Assembly (NCBI RefSeq): GCF_900113035.1
Contig: NZ_FONX01000010.1
Coordinates: 1-64,000, forward strand
Reading direction: 5' to 3'
Source of the DNA: Paracidovorax wautersii
GTDB lineage: Bacteria > Pseudomonadota > Gammaproteobacteria > Burkholderiales > Burkholderiaceae_C
Length of the DNA: 64,000 nt
Part shown: positions 25,300-36,135 of the stretch, one piece after another
How the letters are laid out: each line of letters begins with the position of its first letter
How positions within the stretch are numbered: position 1 is the first letter of the stretch
Notes under the pieces: model-generated
What the model was told of the DNA's origin: nothing
The model's database searches: none
The model's input: only the letters and a program-made list of their open reading frames with translations
Position numbers and translations under genes: made by a program

Positions 25300-25322
25300 G
25301 CCTCGCACTGTATGTGCGTGCG

Positions 25323-25341
25323 GCTGATACATAAAGTCAGC
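25323..25341. promoter_or_regulatory. GCTGA-9-TCAGC inverted repeat in the PACE-LysR intergenic region
   Basis: A dyad in the 73-base gap between the divergent PACE and LysR genes, with AT-rich spacer TACATAAAG. Size and position fit a LysR-type binding site controlling both promoters. Confidence 0.45.
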
Positions 25342-25372
25342 TTGTTTCAGTTTTTCTGATAGAAATCCGGCC

Positions 25373-26275
25373 ATGGCTTTCTCCTCCGACAGCGTCAACG
25401 TCTTCCTGGCCGTGCTGGACCACGGCTCGTTCTCCGCCGCCGCCCGGGCGCTCTCGCGCGTGCCCTCGGCCGTGAGCATGACCATCGCCCACCTGGAGGC
25501 CGAGCTGGACGTGCAGCTCTTCGACCGCAGCGGGCGCGAGCCCCAGCCCACCGCCGCCGCCCGGGCGCTGGAGCCACAGGCGCGGCTGCTGGGCGCGCAG
25601 CTGCGCCAACTCAACGCGCAGGCCCTGTCCCTCACGCAGGGGCTGGAAGAGCGCCTGACCATCGCCATCGCCCCCGAGCTGCTGGCCGGCCCCTGGACGG
25701 AGGCGCTGGCCGCCCTCACCGCCGACCATCCCCTGCTGCAGGTCGAAGTGCTGGCCGCCCCCCAGGCCGACGCCATGGCCCTGCTGCACGCCGGCCGCGC
25801 CCAGCTCGCGCTGGTGTTCGAACGCCCCAGCATCGACGGGCGCGAGGGCTTCCAGGAAGTGGGCAGCGAAACCCTGGTGGCCGTCATCGCGCCCCAGCAC
25901 CCGGTGATGCAGGCCGCTGCCGGCGCGCCGCTCAGCGAGGTCCACCTCACCACCACCCGCCAGATCGTCGTCGCCGGCCGCGATCTGGCGCAGACCGACC
26001 CGCGTTTCGTCTTCGCCCGCCACCACTGGCGCACCGACAACCACCTGGCCGCGCTGAGCCTGATCGAAGCCGGCCTGGGCTGGGGCTGGCAGCCCCGCGA
26101 GCTGGTGGACCCGCGCATCCAGGCCGGCACGCTGGTGGAGATGCCGTTCGACAACCTCAGCAACGGCGTGAAGCTCTGGGTGGACGTGGTGTGGTCCAAG
26201 GAACGCCCGCTGGGGCTGGGCGCGCGGCGCTTCGTGGAGTGGCTGCAGCGGGGCAGCGAGCAGGCGCAGGACTGA
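25373..26275 (+). CDS. LysR-type regulator of the PACE pump
   Basis: A 300-residue LysR protein. The N-terminal helix-turn-helix includes HGSFSAAARALSRVPSAVSMTIAHLE. The effector domain begins at about residue 90 (EERLTIAIAPELL). Length is standard. Divergence from the PACE pump suggests it activates that gene in response to the exported compound, as AceR does for aceI in Acinetobacter; the inducer is not deducible. Confidence 0.88.
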   Translation: MAFSSDSVNVFLAVLDHGSFSAAARALSRVPSAVSMTIAHLEAELDVQLFDRSGREPQPTAAARALEPQARLLGAQLRQLNAQALSLTQGLEERLTIAIAPELLAGPWTEALAALTADHPLLQVEVLAAPQADAMALLHAGRAQLALVFERPSIDGREGFQEVGSETLVAVIAPQHPVMQAAAGAPLSEVHLTTTRQIVVAGRDLAQTDPRFVFARHHWRTDNHLAALSLIEAGLGWGWQPRELVDPRIQAGTLVEMPFDNLSNGVKLWVDVVWSKERPLGLGARRFVEWLQRGSEQAQD

Positions 26276-26315
26276 GCGATCGCCGTGTATTGCTTGCTGC
26301 GTGTCAAGCTGGGAA

Positions 26316-26594
26316 CTAGCTGGTCGTTGATAGCCCAAGTGGCATGAGCCCCAACTGATGTTCCTCTTGCATTGCGAGTTCTGCGTCCCTCATTGCGGCT
26401 TGTACCTCTACGGGAAGCCGCTTGAACTGCTCAGATCTGGCGATCGCCCAGTTAGGGCCAGAAATGACGTGAGGATGCTTGTCGAACCACAGACAGCCAT
26501 GGCACTCCGCGAGACTGTTATGAGTACGCTCATCTTCCTTGAGCAAGTTGATGAGCTTGTGGCGGAGGTCATCCTCTGAAAGGACGTTGGACAT
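26316..26594 (-). CDS. hypothetical protein, AT-richer
   Basis: A 92-residue soluble protein beginning MSNVLSEDDLRHKLINLLKE, with CHGCLWF (a CxxC pair) in the middle and a charged C-terminal half. No family is recognised. GC content is visibly lower than neighbouring genes and it stands alone, so it may be horizontally acquired. The 330 bases upstream to the TonB receptor gene (26595-26924) hold a Fur-like site but no further gene. Confidence 0.5.
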   Translation of the reverse strand: MSNVLSEDDLRHKLINLLKEDERTHNSLAECHGCLWFDKHPHVISGPNWAIARSEQFKRLPVEVQAAMRDAELAMQEEHQLGLMPLGLSTTS

Positions 26595-26758
26595 ATTTGG
26601 TCTCGTTGAGTTGATGAGACCTCATGTTGCCGTCACGACCATCTTCGTGGCCGCTGCCGTCACCACATTTCGTCGCAGCGCCAAAGAGCGCTCGTTGACC
26701 CAAGAGGGATGAAAGACAAGAGTGCGTCAACCCCGCATCGCGTCGCACAAATGCGACA

Positions 26759-26777
26759 GAGAATGAGATTGGTTCTC
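26759..26777. promoter_or_regulatory. putative Fur box
   Basis: The 19-mer GAGAATGAGATTGGTTCTC matches 13 of 19 positions of the Escherichia coli Fur consensus and contains the perfect dyad TGAGA-5-TCTCA. It lies about 150 bases upstream of the TonB siderophore receptor start, where iron-dependent repression is expected. Confidence 0.65.
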
Positions 26778-26924
26778 AACATGGTGTTACAGTTCGGCCG
26801 CTTCACGCATCGGTGGAGTGCCTGCCGTCTTCGCACCGGTCCGCGCCGAGCGCGGCCCCCACCGTCTCTTTCCCCTGCCCACCCGGGCCGGAGCCATCCG
26901 GCCTGTTGCCTTCGTCCTCCTCCC

Positions 26925-29105
26925 ATGCCTGCTTTCTCGCCGTCCTCCCCGTCTTCGTCTTCGTTCGCTCCCCGCCGCGCGCCGCTGGCGCAGGCCGTGC
27001 TGGCGCTCACGGCCGCGCTGGCTGCCCATGGCGCGGCCCATGCGGCGGACGCTGCTGCCGCCGCTGCAGCGGCAGCGCCGACCGCCACGCTGAACGAAGT
27101 GCGCGTGCAAGACGCCAGCGATGCCGCCACCGGCTACCAGGGCGCGCAGCGCAACACCGCGGCGACCCGCACCGACACGCCCCTGATCGAGACGCCGCAG
27201 GCCGTGCGCGTGGTGTCGCAGCAGCTCATCGAAGACCTGGGCGCGACGCGCCTGGCGGACACGGTGGACTTCGTGAGCGGCGTCACGCGCCTCAATGACT
27301 TCGGCGGCACCTGGGACAACTACGCCATCCGCGGCTTCAGCAACACCGACGGCGGCTCGCTGCTCAACGGCTTCGCCTCCGGCCGGGGCTATGGCCCCAT
27401 GCGCGACATGGCGACGGTGGAGCGGGTGGAGTTCCTCAAGGGCCCGGCCGCCGCGCTCTACGGCAGCAGCGAGCCCGGCGGCACGCTCAACATCGTCACC
27501 AAGAAGCCGCAGTTCACCGCATCGCACAAGGCCGGCCTGGAAGTGGGCACGCTGGGCATGCGCCGCGCGACGCTGGACACCACCGGCCCCATTTCGCAGA
27601 ACCTCGCCTATCGCCTGAACGTGGCGGCCGAGGACGGCGCCAGCCGCACCAGCCTGGTGGACAACCAAAAGTACGTGGTCGCCCCGGCCTTCGCCTGGAC
27701 GCTGGGCGACAGCACGGTGCTGCAGTACGAGGCCGAGTTCATCCGCATCCGCACGCCGCTGGACCGGGGCACCATCCAGGTGAACGGCAACGCGCTGGCC
27801 CTGCCGGCGGACCGCTTCCTGGGCGAGCCCAACCGCGGCAAGCTGCACGTGACGGGCGACACGCACCAGCTCACGCTGGACCACGACCTGGGCCAGGGCT
27901 GGCGCACGCGCGTGGGTGCTTCCTACCGCGAGACCGAGCTCTACGGCGATGCGATGGACCTCAACAGCACGCTGCTGCCCGACAACCGCACGCTGCGCCG
28001 CCGCGACAGCTGGCGCACCCTGCCCTCGCGCGACGTCTCGCTGCAGGCCGAGGTCGAAGGCAAGGTCACCACGGGCAGCCTGCGCCACACGCTGCTGGCG
28101 GGTGTGGAATCCTGGCGGCTCTTCGTGGGCCAGTACGGCATCTATTCCAACCCGAACACGGCGCCGTACGCCATCGACATCTACCAGCCGACCTACGGCG
28201 TGGGGCGCACCGCGCCGCTCACGCCGCTCTTCGACACGGTGGACCACCAGCGCGCCACGGGCCTCTTCCTGCAGGACCAGATCGACCTGACTGCGCGCTG
28301 GAAGCTGCTGGCCGGCGTGCGCTTCGACCGCTTCCACCAGAGCCTGGAGGACCGGCTGGCCAAGACCAACACCACGCAGGAACATTCCTCCACCTCGCCG
28401 CGCGTGGGCCTGAGCTACATGCTCACGCCGGACAGCTCGGTCTATGTCTCCTACGGCCGCTCGTTCCGGCCCAATGCCGGCGGCGATGCGTCGGGCAACG
28501 CCTTCGCGCCGACCAAGGGCAAGGCCTTCGAGGCCGGCGCCAAGTGGCAGTCGCCCGACCAGCGCCTGATCGCGTCCATGGCCGTGTTCGACATCCGCAA
28601 GACCAACGTGCTCACGCGTGACCCGAACAACGCCAACTTCAGCGTGGCGGCGGGCGAGGTGCGCAGCCGCGGCATCGAGGCCGACATGTCCGGCAAGCTC
28701 GACGCCCATTGGCGCCTGACGGCCAACGCCGCCTATACCGACACCGAGGTGCTGCGCGACAACAACCCGGCCCTGCTGGGCAAGCGCCTGCTGGGCATCC
28801 CGCGCGTGAGCGGCGGCCTCTTCGCCATCCGCGAAGACCGCCTGGCCTCGGGCGGGCGCTATGGCGTGGGCGGCGGCCTGGTGTACGTGGGCGAGCGCAC
28901 CGCCACGGCCAACGACACCTACCGCCTGCCGGGCTACACCACGGCACGTGTGACGGCCTACTGGCAGATCGACCCGCGCACGCGCCTGACGCTGGACGTG
29001 CACAACCTCTTCGACAGGCACTACGCCGCCACCTCGTGGGGCGCGCTCACCGTCATGCCGGGCCTGGGCCGGCAGGTGGTGGCGGGGCTGCAGCACAGCT
29101 TCTGA
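26925..29105 (+). CDS. TonB-dependent siderophore receptor
   Basis: A 726-residue outer-membrane receptor. The signal peptide ends near residue 42 (AHGAAHAAD). The plug domain covers about 55-165, with ETPQAVRVVSQQLIEDLGA and FLKGPAALYGSSEPGG typical of ferric-siderophore receptors. A 22-stranded barrel follows, ending in the terminal aromatic GLQHSF. I chose the ATG at 26925, because the longer frame from 26709 adds 72 residues with no signal-like character. It should import a ferric siderophore, powered by TonB-ExbBD. A Fur-like box lies upstream. The siderophore is unknown, and no synthesis or ABC genes accompany it. Confidence 0.9.
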   Translation: MPAFSPSSPSSSSFAPRRAPLAQAVLALTAALAAHGAAHAADAAAAAAAAAPTATLNEVRVQDASDAATGYQGAQRNTAATRTDTPLIETPQAVRVVSQQLIEDLGATRLADTVDFVSGVTRLNDFGGTWDNYAIRGFSNTDGGSLLNGFASGRGYGPMRDMATVERVEFLKGPAAALYGSSEPGGTLNIVTKKPQFTASHKAGLEVGTLGMRRATLDTTGPISQNLAYRLNVAAEDGASRTSLVDNQKYVVAPAFAWTLGDSTVLQYEAEFIRIRTPLDRGTIQVNGNALALPADRFLGEPNRGKLHVTGDTHQLTLDHDLGQGWRTRVGASYRETELYGDAMDLNSTLLPDNRTLRRRDSWRTLPSRDVSLQAEVEGKVTTGSLRHTLLAGVESWRLFVGQYGIYSNPNTAPYAIDIYQPTYGVGRTAPLTPLFDTVDHQRATGLFLQDQIDLTARWKLLAGVRFDRFHQSLEDRLAKTNTTQEHSSTSPRVGLSYMLTPDSSVYVSYGRSFRPNAGGDASGNAFAPTKGKAFEAGAKWQSPDQRLIASMAVFDIRKTNVLTRDPNNANFSVAAGEVRSRGIEADMSGKLDAHWRLTANAAYTDTEVLRDNNPALLGKRLLGIPRVSGGLFAIREDRLASGGRYGVGGGLVYVGERTATANDTYRLPGYTTARVTAYWQIDPRTRLTLDVHNLFDRHYAATSWGALTVMPGLGRQVVAGLQHSF

Positions 29106-29137
29106 TGCCGGTGCCGATGCGCTGACGGTTCGCGCCG

Positions 29138-29177
29138 GGGCTGCAGAAATTCCAGGCATTCCGGCCTGCAGCCCTTT
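29138..29177 (+). terminator. rho-independent terminator after the TonB receptor gene
   Basis: A nine-base stem GGGCTGCAG/CTGCAGCCC with a 19-base loop, followed by TTT, 33 bases after the receptor stop. Confidence 0.55.
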
Positions 29178-29191
29178 CCCCATAAGGGTGC

Positions 29192-29214
29192 GGCGCTATT
29201 TAATGAATAGCGCC
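29192..29214. terminator. hairpin between convergent genes
   Basis: A perfect nine-base stem GGCGCTATT/AATAGCGCC with loop TAATG, eight bases from the stop of the MocR gene on the minus strand. It probably helps terminate transcription from either side. Confidence 0.5.
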
Positions 29215-29222
29215 AGCCGGGC

Positions 29223-30638
29223 TCATGCCTGTACCCGCAGCGCCCGCGCCTCGCGCTCCAGGAAGCGGTAGAGCTGCGCATCGTCGGCATAGCCGACGTT
29301 GAAGCGCAGCCAGGGCGCGGGCCGCAGGTCGCTGCGGAACAGGTCGCCCGGCGCCAGCAGGAAGCCGTGGGCGATGGCGCGCTGCGCCAGGGCGCGCATG
29401 TCCACGTCGCCGCGCTCGAAGCGCGCCCAGAGGAAGGGGCCGCCGGCAGGCTCCATGAAGAGCTGCATGCCCGCGGCCTGCAGGCCCCGGCAGACGGCCT
29501 GCTGTGCCTGCTGCAGCTGCTCGGCCAGGCGCTGCAGGTGGGTGCGGTAGTGGCCGTCCACCAGCACGGCCAGCAGCAGCTTCTCGTTCAGCTCCGACGT
29601 GGTGAGGCTGCTCACCATCTTCTGGAAGATGATCTTCTCGCCCATCTCCTCGCTGCAGGCCACGAAGCCCACGCGCAGGCTGGGCGAGACGGTCTTGGAG
29701 AAGCTGCCCACGTGGATCACGCGGCGCAGCTGGTCGAGCCGCGCCAGGCAGGTGGAGCCGGGCGGCTCCAGCCCGGCCATGGCCTCGTTGTCCACCAGGG
29801 TGAAGTCCATCTGCTCGGCCAGGCGCAGCAGCTGGTAGGCCACGGCCGGGCTGATCTGGCTGCCCGTGGGGTTGTGCAGGTTGGAGGTGGTGAAGAAGGC
29901 CTTGGCCCGGTGGCGCTGCTGCAGCGACTGCAGCGCGGCCAGGTTGGGGCCCTGCAGCGTGCGTTCCACGCCCACCAGCTTCAGGCCCATGGAGCGCAGC
30001 ATGGCGAACAGGTTGGTGGAGCCGGGCTCGTCCACCAGCACCACGTCGCCGGGCTGCAGCAGGCATTTGGCGACCAGCAGCAGCGCCTGCGATGCGCCGT
30101 GCGTCATCACGATCTGGTGCGGCGCGGCCTCGATGCCGCGCTGGCCCAGCAGGATCTGGATCTGCTGGCGCAGCGGCAGGTAGCCGTAGGGCGTGCCGTA
30201 CCGGGCCAGGCCCGTGGGCGTCTTGCGCGCCAGCGCCGCCATGGCGCGCCGCACGCCGTCGGCATAGAGCCATTCGGGAGGGACCCAGCCGCAGCCGGCG
30301 TTGCGCAGGGCGCGGTCGTCCTCGTACACGTGCTTGAGCAGCCAGAGCGAATCCACCGACGTGCGGCCCTGGAAGGGGCGGCGACGCTGCGATTTGTCCA
30401 TGGGCGATGCGGCCACGTAGTAGCCGCTGGCCGGGCGCGCCTCCACATGGCCTTCGGCCACCAGCCGCTGGTAGGCGTTGGTGGCGGTCATGGTGCTGAT
30501 GCCGCAGGCCTGCGCCAGCTTGCGCACCGAGGGCAGGCGCTCGCCGGCGGGCCGGCGGCCGGTGGAGATGTCGGCCAGCAGGGCGTCGTACACCTGCCGC
30601 ACCAGCGGCTGCGGGCTTGCGGGGTCGAGAGGGATCAT
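29223..30638 (-). CDS. MocR-type regulator of the adjacent ABC transporter cluster
   Basis: A 471-residue protein with an N-terminal GntR winged helix (LVRQVYDALLADISTGRRPAG; ISTMTATNAYQRLVAEG) and an aminotransferase-fold domain. Its PLP-lysine is in VGSFSKTVSPSLRVGF, and HNPTGSQ and TPYGYLPLR are further family markers. I used the ATG at 30638, where the domain begins. It diverges from the SBP-permease-amidase cluster at 30888 across a 249-base region containing a direct repeat. It therefore likely senses a PLP-reactive amine or amino acid related to the substrate of that cluster. Confidence 0.86.
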   Translation of the reverse strand: MIPLDPASPQPLVRQVYDALLADISTGRRPAGERLPSVRKLAQACGISTMTATNAYQRLVAEGHVEARPASGYYVAASPMDKSQRRRPFQGRTSVDSLWLLKHVYEDDRALRNAGCGWVPPEWLYADGVRRAMAALARKTPTGLARYGTPYGYLPLRQQIQILLGQRGIEAAPHQIVMTHGASQALLLVAKCLLQPGDVVLVDEPGSTNLFAMLRSMGLKLVGVERTLQGPNLAALQSLQQRHRAKAFFTTSNLHNPTGSQISPAVAYQLLRLAEQMDFTLVDNEAMAGLEPPGSTCLARLDQLRRVIHVGSFSKTVSPSLRVGFVACSEEMGEKIIFQKMVSSLTTSELNEKLLLAVLVDGHYRTHLQRLAEQLQQAQQAVCRGLQAAGMQLFMEPAGGPFLWARFERGDVDMRALAQRAIAHGFLLAPGDLFRSDLRPAPWLRFNVGYADDAQLYRFLEREARALRVQA

Positions 30639-30730
30639 GGCGTGCGGTGGTGGTGGTTGGCATGCAGCCGGCATGCGCAGCAGGCGTGCACGCAAGCTGT
30701 GCGCGGGCCGGCCCCAAAACAGGGCGCGGC

Positions 30731-30768
30731 GGCAACTGTTCTACAACAGGCGGTGCCAACTGTACATA
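30731..30768. promoter_or_regulatory. direct repeat in the MocR-ABC intergenic region
   Basis: Two copies of GSCAACTGTNCTAC-like sequence, GGCAACTGTTCTAC at 30731 and GCCAACTGTACATA at 30755, are 24 bases apart. MocR regulators typically bind paired direct repeats, so this is a candidate operator for both divergent transcripts. Confidence 0.5.
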
Positions 30769-30887
30769 CACATTCGGCGCTTTCGATGCCTCAATAGAGC
30801 CCGGCCCGCCGCCCTGCTCCAGCGCCTGGAGCGCGATGCGGTGCGGCCCCCCGACACGCCGTGCCCCGGCGACCCAGGAAGCCCGTC

Positions 30888-32537
30888 ATGCCAACCACCA
30901 CCCAGTCCTTCCCCGCCCAGCCGGCCCGCCGCCGAGCCGCAGCGCAGCTCGCGCGCTGGGCCTGCGCCCTCACGGCCGTGCTGGCCTGCAGCCTGCCCTT
31001 GGGCGCATCGGCGCAGCCCGCAGCGGCATCAGCAGCCGCCGGCACGCTGCGGATCATTCCCGCGTCGAACATGACGGTGCTGGACCCGATCTGGACCACC
31101 GCCTACATCTCGCGCAACTTCGGCTACATGATCTACGACACGCTGTTCGGCACCGATGCGCAGGGCCGCATCCAGCCGCAGATGGTGAGCCAGTGGAAGG
31201 TGTCGCCGGACGGCAAGGTCTGGACCTTCACGCTGCGCGACGGGCTGGAGTTCAGCGACGGCAAGCCCGTCACCAGCGAGGACGTGGTGGCCTCCCTCAA
31301 GCGCTGGGCCAGCCGCGACACCTTCGGCGACCAGCTCGCCAAGGCCATCGGCCAGTACGAAACGCCCGACGCCAGGACCTTCGTGCTGCGCCTGAAGAGC
31401 CCCTTCGGCCTGGTGACCGAGGCGCTGGGCAAGCCCTCGTCCAACGTGCCCTTCATCATGCCCAGGCGCGTGGCCGACACGCCCGGCGACGTGCAGATCA
31501 AGGAGACCATCGGCTCCGGCCCCTATCTCTTCAAGGCCGACGAATTCCGGCCCGGCGAGAAGGCCGTGTTCGTGAAGAACACGAAGTACAAGCCGCGCGC
31601 AGAGGCGCCTTCGGGCACCGCCGGCGGCAAGAACGTGTACGTCGATCGCGTCGAATGGCTCTTCATCCGCGATGCGCAGACGCAGCTCAGCGCGCTGCTC
31701 AACGGCGAGGCCGACATCCTGGAGCAGCCCGCGTTCGAGCAGTACGCCGTGCTGCGCAGCAACCCGCAGATCGAGCTGGTGGATGCGCAGCCCGCGGGCA
31801 ACCAGTTCATCCTGCGCTTCAACTTCCTGCACGCGCCGTTCAACAACGAGAAGATCCGCCGCGCCGCCATGCTGGCGCTGGGGCAGGAGGCCTTCCTGCG
31901 CACCCAGGTGGGCGCGCCCGGCCTCACGCGCTTTTGCAAGAGCATGTTCCCCTGCGGCACGCCGTTCGAATCCGACAAGACGGGCGAGTACACCGGCATC
32001 GCCAACCCGCAGAAGGCCCGCGCGCTGCTGCAGGAAGCCGGCTACAAGGGCGAACCCGTGGTGCTGATGCGCCCGGCCGAGAACGGCACCATCGGCAAGC
32101 TGCCGCTGGTGGCCAAGCAGCAGCTGGAGCAGGCCGGCTTCAAGGTCGATCTGCAGAACATGGACTGGCAGACCCTGGTGAGCCGCCGCGCCCGCAAGGA
32201 CGCGCCCACGGCCGGCGGCTGGAGCGCCTTCCTCACCGCCTGGACGGCCTCGGACATCCTCAACCCGATCACCATGTCGATGATGAACGCCACGGGCGAC
32301 AAGGGCTGGTTCGGCTGGCAGGACGATCCCACGCTCGAAGCCATCAAGAAACAGTTCGCCACGGCCACCACCGACGCCGACAAGAAGAAGTTCGCCGAGG
32401 CCGCCCAGCTGCGCGCCTTCGAGACCGTGACCCACGTGCCCGTGGGCCAGTTCAGCCAGCCTGCGGCGGTGCGCAAGGGCGTGAGCGGCCTGGTGCCGGC
32501 CGGCGCCCAGGTGTACTGGAACATCCGCAAGCAATAA
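30888..32537 (+). CDS. ABC transporter periplasmic binding protein, peptide/opine/nickel class
   Basis: A 549-residue SBP_bac_5 protein. The signal peptide ends near ASAQPAAA (about residue 43). The mature part has the class signatures GMIYDTLFGTDAQGRIQPQMV (as YMIYDTLFGTDAQG), DGLEFSDGKPVTSEDVVASLKRW and FNFLHAPFNNEKIRRAAMLAL. The ATG at 30888 follows AGGAAG. It captures a peptide-like or amide substrate for the permeases that follow. Because the cluster ends with an amidase, the ligand may be an amide or an amino-acid derivative. Confidence 0.9.
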   Translation: MPTTTQSFPAQPARRRAAAQLARWACALTAVLACSLPLGASAQPAAASAAAGTLRIIPASNMTVLDPIWTTAYISRNFGYMIYDTLFGTDAQGRIQPQMVSQWKVSPDGKVWTFTLRDGLEFSDGKPVTSEDVVASLKRWASRDTFGDQLAKAIGQYETPDARTFVLRLKSPFGLVTEALGKPSSNVPFIMPRRVADTPGDVQIKETIGSGPYLFKADEFRPGEKAVFVKNTKYKPRAEAPSGTAGGKNVYVDRVEWLFIRDAQTQLSALLNGEADILEQPAFEQYAVLRSNPQIELVDAQPAGNQFILRFNFLHAPFNNEKIRRAAMLALGQEAFLRTQVGAPGLTRFCKSMFPCGTPFESDKTGEYTGIANPQKARALLQEAGYKGEPVVLMRPAENGTIGKLPLVAKQQLEQAGFKVDLQNMDWQTLVSRRARKDAPTAGGWSAFLTAWTASDILNPITMSMMNATGDKGWFGWQDDPTLEAIKKQFATATTDADKKKFAEAAQLRAFETVTHVPVGQFSQPAAVRKGVSGLVPAGAQVYWNIRKQ

Positions 32538-32553
32538 GCCGGGGAGCGCGACC

Positions 32554-33495
<942 letters not shown>

Positions 33496-33533
33496 AAAAA
33501 CGCCCACCCGCCGACCTGCCTGGAGCCTTCCCC

Positions 33534-34415
33534 ATGAACCCCACCACCCCCTGGATTCGCCTGCTGCGCCACGGCGCCGTGCGCGGCGGCGCCATCGTGC
33601 TGGCCGCGCTCGCGCTGCTGGGCCTGCTGGCGCCCTGGCTGGGCACCATCGACCCGGCGGCGATGGATGCCTCCTTCATCAACGTGGCGGCCGGCGCCTC
33701 GGGCGCCGTCACCCTGCCCGACGGCGCGCAGGTGCAGCACACCTTCTGGATGGGCAGCGACAGCGTGGGCCGCGACATCTGGAGCCGCGTGCTCTACGGC
33801 ACCCGCATCTCGCTGATGGTGGGCGGCTTCACCGCCGCGCTGGCCGTGGCCCTGGGCTGCACGCTGGGCATGCTGGCGGGCTACTTCCGCGCGGCCGACG
33901 CGGTGCTCATGCGCGTGATGGACGGGCTGATGGCCATTCCCGCCGTGCTGCTGGCCATCACCCTGGTGGCCATGCTGGGCGCCACGCTGCCCACCGTGAT
34001 CCTGGCCATCGCCGTGCCCGAGGTGCCGCGCGTCACGCGCCTGGTGCGGGCGCTGGTGATCGGCCTGCGCGACGAGCCCTTCGTCGAGGCCGCCCGCGCC
34101 CTGGCCACGCCCGATGCCACCATCCTGTGGCGCGACATCCTGCCCAACGCGCTGGCGCCGCTGATCGTGCAGGGCACCTTCATCGCCGCCTCGGCCGTGC
34201 TGACCGAGGCCATCCTGAGCTTCCTGGGGCTGGGCCTGCCGTCCGACGTGCCCACCTGGGGAAACATCATGGCCGAAGGCCGGGTGCTGTTCTCGCAGGC
34301 GCCGGGCAACGTGCTGTGGCCCGCGCTCTTCCTGGTGCCGACGGTACTCGCCATCAACCTGCTGGGCGACGGTCTGCGCGACGTGCTCGATCCCAAGTTC
34401 TCCCGCCGCGCCTGA
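33534..34415 (+). CDS. ABC transporter permease, DppC type
   Basis: A 293-residue permease. It has the DppC N-terminal helix, the block WMGSDSVGRDIWSRVLYGTRISL, and the EAA-type loop EPFVEAARALATPDATILWRDILPNAL. The ATG at 33534 was chosen because the longer open frame upstream overlaps the DppB gene out of frame. It lies 38 bases after that gene. Confidence 0.93.
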   Translation: MNPTTPWIRLLRHGAVRGGAIVLAALALLGLLAPWLGTIDPAAMDASFINVAAGASGAVTLPDGAQVQHTFWMGSDSVGRDIWSRVLYGTRISLMVGGFTAALAVALGCTLGMLAGYFRAADAVLMRVMDGLMAIPAVLLAITLVAMLGATLPTVILAIAVPEVPRVTRLVRALVIGLRDEPFVEAARALATPDATILWRDILPNALAPLIVQGTFIAASAVLTEAILSFLGLGLPSDVPTWGNIMAEGRVLFSQAPGNVLWPALFLVPTVLAINLLGDGLRDVLDPKFSRRA

Positions 34416-34434
34416 AACGAGAAGGGCCCACGCC

Positions 34435-36135
34435 ATGAAACCCCATCCCCAACAACGCGCGCTCGGCGAAGTGCTGGCCGGCGCTGCCGCAGGCTCCGCC
34501 GCCGCGCCCTCCACCGTGCTGGAAGTGCGCGGCCTGCAGGTGGCCCTGCCCGCCGATGCCGACCGGCCCCACGCCATCGCTCAGCTCGACGTGCGCATCG
34601 AGGCCGGCCGCACGCTGTGCATCGTGGGCGAATCGGGCTCGGGCAAGTCGGTGCTCGCCACCACCGTGATGGGGCTGCTGGCCAAGGGCCTTGCCATCAC
34701 GTCGGGCGACATCGCGCTGGGCGGCGAGCCGCTGCTGCAGGCCGGCCGCTACGTGCCCGAAAGCCGGCTGCGCGCGTTGCGCGGCCGCGTCATGGGCATG
34801 GTGTTCCAGGAGCCGATGACCGCGCTCAACCCGGTGCTGGCCTGCGGCGAGCAGATCGACGAGCTGCTGCGCACCCACACCACCGAAGGCGCCGCCGAGC
34901 GCAAGCGCCGCATCCTCCAGGTGTTCGAGCGCGTGCGCCTGCCCGACCCCGAACGCATCTTCGCCAGCTACCCGCACCAGCTCTCGGGCGGCCAGCGCCA
35001 GCGCATCGTGATCGCCATGGCCATCATCCTGAAGCCGCGCCTGCTGATCTGCGACGAGCCCACCACAGCGCTGGACGTGACCACGCAGGCCGAGATCCTG
35101 CAGCTCATCGCCGAGCTGCAGGCCGAGCAGGGCAGCGCCGTGCTGTTCATCACGCACGACATGGGCGTGGTGGCCGAGATCGCCGACGAGGTGATGGTCA
35201 TGCACCGCGGCGCGCTGGTGGAGCACGGCCCCTGCGAACAGGTGCTGCGCCAGCCGCGCGAGGACTACACCCGCATGCTGCTGGCCGCCGTGCCCGGCAT
35301 GACGCCGCCGCCCGCGCGCGAGCTGCCCGGCGGCAAGCCGCTGCTGCAGGGCCAGGGCGTGGGCAAGACCTACACCCGCCGCGACTGGCTGGGCCGCGCC
35401 CGCCACAACACCGCGCTGCAGGACGCGAGCGTGGCCGTGCACCGCGGCGAGACGGTGGGCGTGGTGGGCGAATCGGGCTCGGGCAAGTCCACCTTCGCGC
35501 GCTGCATGATCCGGCTGATCGACCCTACCGAGGGCCGCATCGCCTGGGGCGAGCGCGAGGTGCAGTCGCTGCCCGAAAGCCGGCTGCGCCCGCTGCGCTC
35601 GCGCGTGCAGGTGGTGTTCCAGGACCCGAACCGCTCGCTCAACCCGCGCCGCACGGTGGGCTCCTCGATGATCGAAGGCGCCATGAACTTCGGCATGGAC
35701 CGGCGCCACGCCCAGCGCACGGCCGAAGAGCTGATGGACCGCATCCAGCTGCCGCGCACCGCGCTGCAGCGCTATCCGCACCAGTTCTCGGGCGGGCAGC
35801 GCCAGCGGCTGGCCATCGCCCGCGCCATCGCCTGCCAGCCCCAGGTGCTGGTGGCCGACGAGGCCGTGTCGGCGCTCGACGTGTCGGTGCAGGCGCAGAT
35901 CCTGGACCTGCTGCGCGAGCTGCAGCGCGACCTGGGCCTGGGCATCCTCTTCATCACCCACGACCTGCGCGTGGCCGCCCAGCTGTGCGACCGCGTGATC
36001 GTGATGAGCCAGGGACGCATCGTCGAGGAAGGCGCCACCGCCGCCGTGTTCGGCGCGCCCGCGCACGGCTACACGCGCCGCCTGCTGGCCGCCGCGCCCC
36101 GCGCCGAGCTGGCCGGCGCCGCCGCTGTCATCTGA
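34435..36135 (+). CDS. fused double ABC ATPase (DppD-DppF type)
   Basis: A 566-residue protein with two complete ATPase domains in one chain. The first has Walker [10 protein letters not shown] (about 63-71), signature LSGGQRQR and Walker [13 protein letters not shown]. The second has Walker [10 protein letters not shown] (about 343-351), signature FSGGQRQRL and [12 protein letters not shown]. It would energise import through the two permeases. Fused DppDF proteins are known in proteobacteria (YejF and GsiA style), so this is a recognised variant. Its stop overlaps the AzlC start as TGATG. Confidence 0.93.
   Translation: MKPHPQQRALGEVLAGAAAGSAAAPSTVLEVRGLQVALPADADRPHAIAQLDVRIEAGRTLCIVGESGSGKSVLATTVMGLLAKGLAITSGDIALGGEPLLQAGRYVPESRLRALRGRVMGMVFQEPMTALNPVLACGEQIDELLRTHTTEGAAERKRRILQVFERVRLPDPERIFASYPHQLSGGQRQRIVIAMAIILKPRLLICDEPTTALDVTTQAEILQLIAELQAEQGSAVLFITHDMGVVAEIADEVMVMHRGALVEHGPCEQVLRQPREDYTRMLLAAVPGMTPPPARELPGGKPLLQGQGVGKTYTRRDWLGRARHNTALQDASVAVHRGETVGVVGESGSGKSTFARCMIRLIDPTEGRIAWGEREVQSLPESRLRPLRSRVQVVFQDPNRSLNPRRTVGSSMIEGAMNFGMDRRHAQRTAEELMDRIQLPRTALQRYPHQFSGGQRQRLAIARAIACQPQVLVADEAVSALDVSVQAQILDLLRELQRDLGLGILFITHDLRVAAQLCDRVIVMSQGRIVEEGATAAVFGAPAHGYTRRLLAAAPRAELAGAAAVI

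Noticed and set aside
26787-29183. A 798-codon minus-strand frame opposite the TonB receptor
   Set aside because: It mirrors the receptor gene exactly and has the His/Val/Arg-rich composition of an antisense shadow.
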